From the NCBI RefSeq assembly GCF_003966695.1, contig NZ_AP018827.1:1840501-1904500 (forward strand): a stretch of DNA of 64,000 nt, written 5' to 3'. Positions 36,458 to 45,100 of the stretch are shown here, one piece after another (position 1 is the stretch's first letter; each line of letters starts with the position of its first letter). The notes below the pieces were generated by a model. It saw nothing but the letters and a program-made list of their open reading frames with translations. It had not been told where the DNA came from and did not search any database. The DNA comes from Asticcacaulis excentricus (lineage in GTDB: Bacteria; Pseudomonadota; Alphaproteobacteria; Caulobacterales; Caulobacteraceae). A program made the translations under genes and the position numbers.

Positions 36458-38032
36458 ATGTTCGACTCGCTGAACGAGCGCTTATCCGGTCTGTTCGACC
36501 GTCTGGGTGGCCGCGGCGTCCTTTCGGAAAAGGACGTTGACGAAGCCCTGCGCGAAGTCCGCGTCGCCCTGCTCGACGCCGACGTTGCCCTGCCGGTCGT
36601 GCGTCAGTTCATGACCAAGGCGCGCGAACTGGCCGCCGGGGAAGCCATCATCAAGGCGGTCAAACCCGCCGATCAGGTGGTGAAGATCGTCTATGACGGC
36701 CTGATCGACATGCTGGGCGGCGAGGAGCCGACCCCGATCGACCTTGCCGCCGTGCCACCCGCCGTCATCCTGATGGCCGGTCTGCAAGGGTCGGGTAAGA
36801 CCACCACCTCGGCCAAGCTGGCGCTGCGCCTGTCGAAGTTCGAGCGCAAGAAGGTCATGATGGCCTCGCTCGATACCCGCCGCCCCGCCGCCATGGAGCA
36901 GTTGAAGCTGCTGGGCGAGCAGGTGGGCGTCGATGTGCTGCCGATCATCGCCGGTCAGAGCGCGGTGGAAATCACCCGCCGCGCCCTGCAATCGGCCAAG
37001 CTTCAGGGCTATGACGTCCTGATTCTCGACACCGCCGGTCGCACGACGCTGGACGAAGCCCTGATGGCCGAAGCGGCCGAGATCGCCAGCCTCTCGAACC
37101 CGGTCGAAACCTTCCTGGTGGCCGACTCGCTGACCGGTCAGGACGCGGTGCGTACCGCCGAAGCCTTCCATGCCCGTCTGCCGCTGACAGGCCTGATCCT
37201 TACCCGCGTGGACGGCGACGGACGCGGCGGGGCTATGCTGTCCATGCGCGCCGTGACCGGCCTGCCAATCAAGTTCACCGGTTCGGGTGAAAAAGTCGAT
37301 GCGCTGGATGTCTTCGACGCCCGCCGTATCGCCGGTCGTATTCTGGGTCAGGGCGACGTGGTGGCTCTGGTCGAAAAAGCCGCGCAAGAGTTGGACGCCG
37401 CCAAGGCCGAGCAGATGGCCAAGAAACTGTCCAAGGGGCAGTTCGACCTCAACGACCTTGCCGATCAGCTCGGTCAGATGAAGCGCATGGGCGGCATGAC
37501 CGGTATTATGGGGCTGCTGCCTGGCGTGCAAAAGGTCAAGAAGCAGATGGACGAGATGAACATCTCGGACAAGATGTTTGACCGTCAGATCGCCATCATC
37601 TCCTCCATGACCAAGCTGGAGCGCAAAAAGCCCGACCTGCTCAATGCGTCGCGCAAGCGCCGTATCGCCGCCGGGGCCGGGGTTGATGTGGCGGAAATCA
37701 ACCGCCTTCTGAAACAGCACCGTCAGATGGCCGACGTCTTCAAGATGATGGCCCGTAACGGCGGCAAGGGCATGGGCAATATGGCCAAGATGCTGGGGCT
37801 GGGGAACATGCCCAACATGGCCCAGATGCAGCAGATGGGCAAAAAGCTCGAAAACAACCCCGCCATCGGCGACAATATGGGCGCCGATTTCGAGCGCCTG
37901 AAGCAGCTCGGCGCGGGCAAACTTCCCAATATGCCTGGTGGTCTTCCTAATGGCCTGCCTGGCCTGCCGGGGCTCGGCAATTCCCTTCCGGGGTTAGGCG
38001 GGGCTAACCCGTTTGACCCCAAAAAGAAATAA
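36458..38032 (+). CDS. ffh: Signal recognition particle protein Ffh (SRP54)
   Basis: This 524-residue GTPase targets signal-peptide-bearing ribosomes to FtsY. It has the N domain ([20 protein letters not shown]), G domain motifs [31 protein letters not shown] and [10 protein letters not shown], and the Met-rich M domain (KMGKK-type repeats near 380-480). The C-terminus is Gly/Leu/Pro-rich and ends in ANPFDPKKK. It is 39 bp ahead of rpsP, a conserved pairing. An RNA-like leader lies upstream. Confidence 0.96.
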   Translation: MFDSLNERLSGLFDRLGGRGVLSEKDVDEALREVRVALLDADVALPVVRQFMTKARELAAGEAIIKAVKPADQVVKIVYDGLIDMLGGEEPTPIDLAAVPPAVILMAGLQGSGKTTTSAKLALRLSKFERKKVMMASLDTRRPAAMEQLKLLGEQVGVDVLPIIAGQSAVEITRRALQSAKLQGYDVLILDTAGRTTLDEALMAEAAEIASLSNPVETFLVADSLTGQDAVRTAEAFHARLPLTGLILTRVDGDGRGGAMLSMRAVTGLPIKFTGSGEKVDALDVFDARRIAGRILGQGDVVALVEKAAQELDAAKAEQMAKKLSKGQFDLNDLADQLGQMKRMGGMTGIMGLLPGVQKVKKQMDEMNISDKMFDRQIAIISSMTKLERKKPDLLNASRKRRIAAGAGVDVAEINRLLKQHRQMADVFKMMARNGGKGMGNMAKMLGLGNMPNMAQMQQMGKKLENNPAIGDNMGADFERLKQLGAGKLPNMPGGLPNGLPGLPGLGNSLPGLGGANPFDPKKK

Positions 38033-38070
38033 CCCCTCACTCGAAACTCAGCCTATCAAAGGATCTTATC

Positions 38071-38505
38071 ATGCTGAAAATTCGTCTGGCCCGCGGTGGC
38101 TCCAAGAAGCGCCCGTACTACCACATCGTCATCGCTGACGCCGCCGCCCCGCGCGACGGTAAGTTCATCGCCAAGGTCGGTTCGTATAACCCGATGCTGT
38201 CGAAGGACGATGCCAACCGCGTCACCCTGAAGACCGAAGTCATCGCCGACTGGCTCAAGAAGGGCGCTCAGCCGACCGACCGCGTCGCGCGCTTCCTGTC
38301 GAAGGAAGGCCTCGTGAAGTGGGAACACGGCAACAACCCGCAAAAGGGTACGCCGGGCAAGAAGGCTCAGGAACGCGCCGCCGAGCGCGCTCAGCGCGAG
38401 CAGGACCGTCTGGACGCCGAAGCCGCTGCCAAGGCGGAAGCCGAAGCCGCGGCTGCCGCTCCGGCCGCTGAAGAAGCCCCCGCCGAGGAAGCTTCGGAAG
38501 GCTAG
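38071..38505 (+). CDS. rpsP: 30S ribosomal protein S16
   Basis: This 144-residue S16 has the canonical domain ([20 protein letters not shown], residues 1-85) and an Ala/Glu-rich C-terminal tail (about 95-144) common in Caulobacterales. In most proteobacteria rpsP is followed by rimM-trmD-rplS; here that partner set is absent. The stop TAG is the first triplet of repeat copy E. Confidence 0.96.
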   Translation: MLKIRLARGGSKKRPYYHIVIADAAAPRDGKFIAKVGSYNPMLSKDDANRVTLKTEVIADWLKKGAQPTDRVARFLSKEGLVKWEHGNNPQKGTPGKKAQERAAERAQREQDRLDAEAAAKAEAEAAAAAPAAEEAPAEEASEG

Positions 38506-38606
38506 AGCCTCATGCCGAAAAGTGGACACCGCTTTTCGGAAAAAACATGAGGCGTTAGAAATAATTAGAGCCATTCGGCGGCTCAACTTAGCCGTCGAAT
38601 GCTCTA
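38504..38606. repeat. Dispersed two-hairpin repeat, copy E
   Basis: It begins AGAGCCTCATGCCGAAAAGT and ends GCTCTA. Hairpin 1 is GCCTCATG-CCGAAAA / TTTTCGG..CATGAGGC. Hairpin 2 (about 38565-38606) is AGAGCcATTCGgCGGCT / AGCCGTCGAATGCTCT. Its first arm core CCGAAAAGTGG reappears inside rsmG. It starts on the rpsP stop codon. Confidence 0.82.
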
Positions 38607-38631
38607 ATCGCTTTCTGTGCAATACCATTGG

Positions 38632-38667
38632 AAAAGCCGGGGCCCTGCGCTCCGGCTTTTTTTGTTT
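38632..38667 (+). terminator. Rho-independent terminator after rpsP
   Basis: AAAAGCCGG and CCGGCTTTT (38632-38640 and 38652-38660) form a 9-bp stem, followed by TTTTGTTTTTG. It lies just downstream of repeat E and closes the ffh-rpsP unit. Confidence 0.85.
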
Positions 38668-38713
38668 TTGGACAGACTGGACAGGCACCGCGCCGAAGCC
38701 GCATAGATGATTT

Positions 38714-39085
38714 ATGAGCACCGAACCCGCCTTCTATGCCTACCCGTTCGACGCGGCCTTTTCCGAGGCCGTGCGTATTGGCGACACCCTCTACCTGTCC
38801 GGCCATATCGGCGATGACGACGATGGCAAGCTCGTCCAGGGTTTCGACGCCGAAGTGGCGCAGATGATGACCAATGTGACGGCGTCGCTGGCCCGCTTTG
38901 ATCTGGGGCTGGACGCCCTGATCTCGGTACGAGTCATGCTCACCGACATGAGGCAGATTGAGCGCTTCAACACGCTGTTCGCGGCCTGTTTTGGTGACAA
39001 GCCCCTGCCCGTCTGCTCGGCCTTTGGCGTCAGGCAACTGGCGCTCGATGCAATGGTCGAGATTGAATGTGTGGCAAAGTTTTAA
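38714..39085 (+). CDS. RidA-family protein (YjgF/YER057c/UK114 superfamily)
   Basis: This 123-residue Rid-fold protein carries FSEAVRIGDTLYLSGHIG, FDAEVAQMMTNVTASLARFDL and the C-terminal LALDAMVEIECVAKF. True RidA deaminates 2-aminoacrylate with a conserved Arg; here SVRVMLTDMRQIERF supplies an Arg in the usual region. The family contains non-deaminase members, so enamine hydrolysis is probable but unproven. It is set off from rpsP by a terminator. Confidence 0.88.
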   Translation: MSTEPAFYAYPFDAAFSEAVRIGDTLYLSGHIGDDDDGKLVQGFDAEVAQMMTNVTASLARFDLGLDALISVRVMLTDMRQIERFNTLFAACFGDKPLPVCSAFGVRQLALDAMVEIECVAKF

Positions 39086-39214
39086 GCCCTGTTCACCCGC
39101 GGTTTAGTTTACGGCCATCTTGTCCGGTCCTTACGTCATTTTGACGCCCTCAACCCGTCATCATAGCCGGTTAGGGTCTTTCTCAACGGATCGTATCACC
39201 GTATGAGAGAGATC

Positions 39215-39880
39215 ATGACCGAGCTTACCAAACGCGCCCTGCTCACGGGCCTCACCGCCGCCAGCCTGCTGACCACCGCACCTGTGTGGGCGCAGGGGCG
39301 CAACACGATCCAGCAATTCGTGACCCCGCCGAAGTTCAGCGCGCAGGATCAGGCGCGCATCGACCGTGCTGTCGCCTATCTGCAATCCTTAGGCACAGGC
39401 GGCGGCCGCTTTGAACAGACCGATTACAAGGGGCGCACCACCGCCGGTAACTGGTGGCTGCAACGCCCCGGCAAGATCCGTTTTGAGTACGATGCCCCCT
39501 ATTCGCTGCTGGTCGTATCGGACGGCAAGACGGTCAATACCTGGGACCCGCGCCTGAAGGCCTTTAACCAATATCCGCTCAACGCCACACCGCTGTCGCT
39601 GTTCCTGTCGAAACAAATTCGCCTTGATCAGGGCGTCATCGTCACCGAGGTCACGCCGACCACGGATGGTTTCCGCCTTAAGGCGCGCGACCGCCGCCGC
39701 GATGTCGAAGGCTCGATCCTGATGACCTTCATCGAGCGCGGCAATGCCCTGCAACTGGGGGAATGGACGGTGACGGATCAGCAGGGCAAGGGCACGCGCG
39801 TCAAGCTCGTCACCTTTGACCGCAATGCCGCCGTTCGCCCGGACCTTTTTGTGCTGAGGAAGCCGAAGGGCGCGAACTAG
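39215..39880 (+). CDS. lolA: Outer-membrane lipoprotein carrier protein LolA
   Basis: This 221-residue periplasmic carrier moves lipoproteins from LolCDE to the outer membrane. A signal peptide (cleavage after TAPVWA, about residue 25) is followed by LolA strands (GGGRFEQTDYKGRTTAGNWW, GKIRFEYDAPYSLLVVSDGKT, LSLFLSKQIRL). ATG 39215 with GAGAGA just upstream is preferred to ATG 39203. Its stop TAG is the first triplet of repeat copy F, on the other side of which pbpC also stops. Confidence 0.88.
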   Translation: MTELTKRALLTGLTAASLLTTAPVWAQGRNTIQQFVTPPKFSAQDQARIDRAVAYLQSLGTGGGRFEQTDYKGRTTAGNWWLQRPGKIRFEYDAPYSLLVVSDGKTVNTWDPRLKAFNQYPLNATPLSLFLSKQIRLDQGVIVTEVTPTTDGFRLKARDRRRDVEGSILMTFIERGNALQLGEWTVTDQQGKGTRVKLVTFDRNAAVRPDLFVLRKPKGAN

Positions 39881-39980
39881 AGCGATATGTCGAAAAGTGT
39901 GAGCGGTTTTCGACAAAATATCGCGACAAAACAAAAATTTAGAGCGGGATGATGCTTCCATTTAAAATCATCTCGCTCTA
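39879..39980. repeat. Dispersed two-hairpin repeat, copy F
   Basis: The best preserved copy starts AGAGCGATATGTCGAAAAGT and ends GCTCTA. Hairpin 1 is GCGATATGTCGAAAA / TTTTCGAC..ATATCGC. Hairpin 2 is AGAGCGGGATGAT / ATCATCTCGCTCT with one mismatch. It fills the convergent gap of lolA and pbpC. Both genes end on its TAG triplets. Confidence 0.9.
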
Positions 39981-42068
39981 AGGTTTCGGCTGCGCAATCG
40001 CCTTGACCCGCACGCGCGAGCGGCTGGTGACGCCGTCAGCATCGACGACGCTGACCTCGTAAAAGCCTTCGGCCTCAGGCCGCCATTCGACGCGGCCTTC
40101 CGTATCGGCCACAATCGGCTGGCCATTAACGTACCAGCTCAGCGGCCCCTTGCCCCGCGCCGAGGGTTTCAGCCCGCGCGTGGCGCTCAGCTTGCCCCCC
40201 GTCACCTGCCCCTCGACATAGACGGTGGCCTGATCCGGCGGGAAGAGGATGGATGGCCCGCGCACAGCGGGTTTGAGCGCCTTCAAGGCTTCGGGGGCGG
40301 CGGCCGGGGTCAGGCTTTGCGGGGCCTGCGACGGGGCGTTGATCTGATCGAAGACGTCGAACAGCAGGGGGGCCGAAGCCTCACGCCCCGTCTGATCGGC
40401 GCGCGAACCGCCATCGGGGCGGCCGGTCCACACCAATACGGCATAACCGCCCGCCACCCCGACCGCCAGCGCGTCACGAAACCCGTAGGAGGTGCCGGTC
40501 TTGTAGGCCGGGCGACTGGCCGTCTTCATCAGATGCGCGGGCAGGCGTCCAGCCGGCGGCGGGGTTTCGCGCAGGATGCTGATGACGCGCGACGCCGCAT
40601 CGGCGGCCATGAGTCGCTGACCGGGACGGCTGAGATTGGCCTTGGCGTCGGCTTCCGTCCAGGCCAGCGGCTTCATCAGGCCCTTATCCCCCAGAGCCGC
40701 ATAGAGCGCCCCCAGGTCCTGCAATTCAATCCCGGCACCGCCCAGTGCCAGCGCCAAGCCCGCATCGCGCAGGCCGGTCTTGGGGCGGATCAGGTGTACC
40801 CCCACCCCTTGCAGACGCGATTCAAAGGCCCCGGCCCCGATGCGATTGAGCACCGCCACGGCGGGCACATTAAGCGAGTGTGTCAGGGCTTCCTTGGCCG
40901 ACACCTCGCCGTGAAACACCTTGTCGAAATTTTCCGGCTGATAGTCACCAAATCGCGTCGGGGCATCCATCAGGCGCGTATCGGGGGCGACGATCCCCTC
41001 TTCGAAGCCGAACCCGTAAATGAAAGGTTTGAGCGTAGAACCGGGCGAGCGTATGGCCTGCACCATGTCGATCCAGCCGCCCGTGCGGTCAAGGCCCGCC
41101 GAACCGACACTCGCCCGCACGGCCCGTGAACGGATTTCGATGACGAGGATGGCCGTCGAAGAGTTCGGCCCCTGCGCCACCGCTGTCTGTCGCGCCAAGG
41201 CTTCCAGTCGCGCCTGTAACGGCGCATCAAGCGTCGTCACCACCGTCGCCTGAAGGCCTTTGGCCTCAGACGCCAGCCGTCCCGCCGCGTGCCAGCCCAG
41301 CGCCGGGAAGGCAAAACGTTTAACGATCATAGGTTCTGTTTTGGCTTCGGCCACCTGAGCGGCACTGAGCACGCCCTTGGCCGCCATGCGCTCCAGCACA
41401 AGGTTGCGCGCCCGCAAGGCGCGTTCCGGATGGCGATCCGGGCGGCGCGCTTCCGGTGCTTGTGGCAAGGCGATCAGCAGCGCCTGTTCACCGAGCGTCA
41501 AGCTTTCAGGTTCATGCCCGAAATAGGACAGCGAGGCCGCGCGCACCCCTTCCAGATTGCCGCCATAGGGGGCCAGTGTCAGATAGAGCGACAGGATATC
41601 GCGCTTGGAAAAGCGCGCCTCCAGTTGCCACGCCCGGAAGACCTCGATCAGCTTCGACAGGTAGTTGCGCGGTTTGGGTTCCAGCAATCGCGCCGTCTGC
41701 ATGGACAGGGTAGAGCCGCCGGAGACGATGCCGCCCGCCGACAGGTTGGAGCCGAAGGCGCGCACAATGGCCACGGCATCGACCCCCTGATGCCACCAGA
41801 AACGTTCATCCTCGACCTTGAGCAGGTGTTTGATAAAGCCGGGATCGGTGCGGTCGAGGTCGGCACGGATACGCCACGTCCCGCCTTCGACGGGCAGCGC
41901 CCGCAGCCACGCCCCATTGTGATCAAGCGCCACCGCCGAGGCGGCCTTGGCGCGAGTCAGATCAGGCGGCAGGGTCAGATCAGCCACGCAAACGGCCACC
42001 TGAAAGGCAACAAAGCCGATCAGGGGTTTGATCAGACGAGGGATCAGAGCGTCACGATTAAAGCGCAT
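39978..42068 (-). CDS. pbpC: Penicillin-binding protein 1C
   Basis: This 696-residue bifunctional enzyme synthesises peptidoglycan glycan strands and cross-links. It has an N-terminal membrane anchor (about 13-32), a GT51 domain with catalytic Glu86 (VEDERFWWHQG), a transpeptidase domain with Ser344 (SPGSTLKP), SLN and KTGTS motifs, and a C-terminal PbpC domain (about 600-690). In many proteobacteria pbpC is paired with a macroglobulin yfhM, as here. Its TAG stop is provided by repeat copy F. Confidence 0.93.
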   Translation of the reverse strand: MRFNRDALIPRLIKPLIGFVAFQVAVCVADLTLPPDLTRAKAASAVALDHNGAWLRALPVEGGTWRIRADLDRTDPGFIKHLLKVEDERFWWHQGVDAVAIVRAFGSNLSAGGIVSGGSTLSMQTARLLEPKPRNYLSKLIEVFRAWQLEARFSKRDILSLYLTLAPYGGNLEGVRAASLSYFGHEPESLTLGEQALLIALPQAPEARRPDRHPERALRARNLVLERMAAKGVLSAAQVAEAKTEPMIVKRFAFPALGWHAAGRLASEAKGLQATVVTTLDAPLQARLEALARQTAVAQGPNSSTAILVIEIRSRAVRASVGSAGLDRTGGWIDMVQAIRSPGSTLKPFIYGFGFEEGIVAPDTRLMDAPTRFGDYQPENFDKVFHGEVSAKEALTHSLNVPAVAVLNRIGAGAFESRLQGVGVHLIRPKTGLRDAGLALALGGAGIELQDLGALYAALGDKGLMKPLAWTEADAKANLSRPGQRLMAADAASRVISILRETPPPAGRLPAHLMKTASRPAYKTGTSYGFRDALAVGVAGGYAVLVWTGRPDGGSRADQTGREASAPLLFDVFDQINAPSQAPQSLTPAAAPEALKALKPAVRGPSILFPPDQATVYVEGQVTGGKLSATRGLKPSARGKGPLSWYVNGQPIVADTEGRVEWRPEAEGFYEVSVVDADGVTSRSRVRVKAIAQPKP

Positions 42069-42076
42069 GGATTACC

Positions 42077-42112
42077 TACAAAGCCCCTCCCCTGAAATCA
42101 GGGGAGGGGCTT
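42077..42112 (-). terminator. GC-rich hairpin between yfhM and pbpC
   Basis: AAGCCCCTCCCCTGA and TCAGGGGAGGGGCTT form a perfect 15-bp stem in the 49-bp gap. On the minus strand it follows yfhM and is followed by only TTTG, so it is likely to attenuate rather than stop transcription into pbpC. Confidence 0.6.
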
Positions 42113-42117
42113 CTTGC

Positions 42118-45100
42118 TTATCGTGGCGTCACCGTCAGACGTCCGCCCGCAGTGCGTGCATAGAGATCGTGGCGATAGAGGTCCTTCACCTCAACACCCG
42201 GCAGGTAGTAGTCACCCGGCGTCACGGCGCGTGCCACATAGGCCATGGCAAAGCCGCTGTTGGCCGAGACATCCAGCGCCGCCACATAACGGTCATCGCG
42301 GGCTTCCTGCACATCCGGCTGGCTGAGGTCGCCCACAAAGCGGAAGGGTCCGTTCTGGGCGTCATCGCGCGACAGGGTCATTTCAATTTCAAAGCCCGCA
42401 GGGAGCGCGTCATCGACCACGATCGGACGGGTTTCGGCATAGTTCGTCCGTCCACTGATGACCACCAGCACCTTTTGCCCCTGCACGATCTGCGACGGGT
42501 CGATACGCTGGCCCTGAAGCGTATAATAGGCCTTGTCGATCGTATAACCCTTAGCCTCTGCCGGGGGCGGAGCCACAGGCACACCGGTAACGGTGATTGT
42601 GCGCCACACCGCGCCCTTACCCTGATTGGTGAACTTCGCGTCCCTAACCGCAGCGATCTGGAAGCGTTGCAGGCTCGACCTACCATCCAGCGCCTTGACA
42701 TTTTCGCCCTTGATGCTGAGTGGCCCAGCCTGAGCCAGCATCAGGGAGGCCGCTTTCAGCACCTGTGCCTGTTCTTGCGTGTTCATCTCGTCCGGGCCTT
42801 TGACATGGCGTTCCAGCAGCGGGATGAGGGCTTTCGCCGTATCCAACTCCCCGGCCTCATAGGCCAGAGCGATGACCGCAGCCACGTCACGCAGCGGCGA
42901 CTGATACCAGTCATAGGTGGCCTTATAACCCATGCCCTGCGCCGCCTGACGGAAGGCCGATCTGGCCCGCGCCTTGTCGCCCATAAGGGCCAGAGCCGCA
43001 CCGACCTGCGCCTTCGACACGGGTGACCGCTCGGCCTTGAACTGCACATCGTGATACCAGCGCAGACGCGCCAGATCGCCTGAACCCGCCTTGGCCATCA
43101 CATAGAGGGCGTAGGCCGAGGCGCGTGAACGCATCTCTTCCGAAACAGACTTGGCAGCCATGGCGTTCCACCACGGACCTTCCTCGATCTTGAGACGGTA
43201 GGACACCGAGGTGAAGCCTTCCGGTTTCGACAGGTCGCGCATGGCGTTCATCGCCTTGTCGATGACCTCCTGCGGTACATAGACGCCGCGTTTGCGCGCC
43301 TCAATCAGGAAGTCGGTGGCATAGGCCCCGATCCAGCCTTCGGCTTCCCCGTCACCGGCACGCCACAGGCCAAAGGCCCCGTCCGCCGACTGACGATCCA
43401 GCAGGCGGTTGACCGCGCCCTTGAGGATGGTCTGGGCCCGCGCCGCATCCGCGCCGCTGACATAGAGCCACGGATAGGCCGCCGAGACGATCTGTTCGGT
43501 ACAGCCATAGGGATAGCGGTTGAGCGCCGCCGCCAGCGGGCCCGGATCAATACCCCGGAAGGGCGAATAGGACACCTGAACCGTCGCCGACCCCGGCTGC
43601 AAGCCATTGAGCAGGTCCGGCGGCAGGGTGAAGACCGCCCCCGGTGCCTGCTGATCGATGACCGTGCGCGTCTGCGCGCCCCAGCCCATGCGGGTCTGAA
43701 TCTGATAATCCTCATCGAAGCCATAGCCCTGACCCGAGAGGGCCAGATTGATCCTCGACACACCGACCGTGGACGGGGCCTGAATGAGGATACCCTCCTG
43801 CACGCGCTGACCCTGACCGATATTGAAGGCCTTTTTGAAGGCCGTAACGATACCGTTGAAGCCCTTCACGAGGCTCTCATACAAGCCCGGCTTGCCCTCA
43901 ACATTGTTCAGTTCCAGCGTGGCATAGGCCTTATCGCCCGGCGCGAGGAAGCGCGGCAGGGCCAGTTCGGCCACCACCGGCTGACGCACAGTGAGCTTGT
44001 CTTCGGCCGAACCAACGGCATCGTCGGTCCAGGCCACAGCCATTATCTTCAACTCGCCATTGAATTTGCCAACCGGCAGTTTGATATGCGCCTTGCCATC
44101 AAGGCCCGTATTGACGACCCCCGACCATAGGGCGACCGTCTTAATCGGCGTGGTGGTCAGGCCATCGCCACCGATCTGATCCCCGCCGAATACGTCGGCC
44201 GCCGCGCCCATATTGGGATCGAGCAGACGGCCATAGTCGTCACGATATTCCAGCCCCAGCGCCCGCTTGCCGAAATAGAAACCGGCAGGATCGGGCGTCT
44301 TGAACTTGGTCAGGTTGATAATGCCCTGATCGACGACGGCCAGCGACACGCGCGCCGTCTTACCGAGGCCGGCGCCTTCGACCTTCACCGGTACGTCGAT
44401 AATCGCCTGACCCGATTTCGAGAAGTCGGGACGGAACACCTTGTCTTTAAGGTCGAGCGTGACGTTCAGCTTGCGGTTCTTGGGGTCAAGCGGCACGTAG
44501 ATCAGGCCCATCGCCCGGCGCGGCTTGGAGGCATCGACCGGGTCGCGCGGTTGCACCACGCTAACCATCACATAGGCCCCGCCGCCCCAGCGCGCATCGG
44601 TCTTGAGGCGCACCGTGGTGCCATTATCGCCGACACTGACGGTTTTCAGGTCGATCAGGCGGTCATTGGCCACCGCGATCTGCGCCTCGCCCTTATATGG
44701 CGATTTCAGCGTCAGCGAGATCGTATCGCCCTGTGCATAGGTCTGCGATCCGGCCGTCAGGCGCACAAAATCCGGCGCTTCGGTGCCGTCGGACGGCGCA
44801 CCCCAACCCGCGGCGAAGCGGATCACCGTCTTTGCTCCTGTCGAAGGCTGCGTGATCTCCAGACGGTAATCGCCCCAACCCAGACGATTCTCGAAATTCA
44901 GCGGTGATGCGGCCCCGATCTCATAATCCTTGTCTGAGATGACCACATCCTTGGAGGTCCGCCGCCATTGCCAGCGCCCGTCCTGCTGATACCAGTCGTA
45001 GTTCCAGTTTTCCGAAATCAGCTTGATCTTGACGCCGCGCGCCGTCACCGGGGCCCCCTGCGCATTGAGGGCAATCAGGCTGAAAGCCGTCACCGGGTTT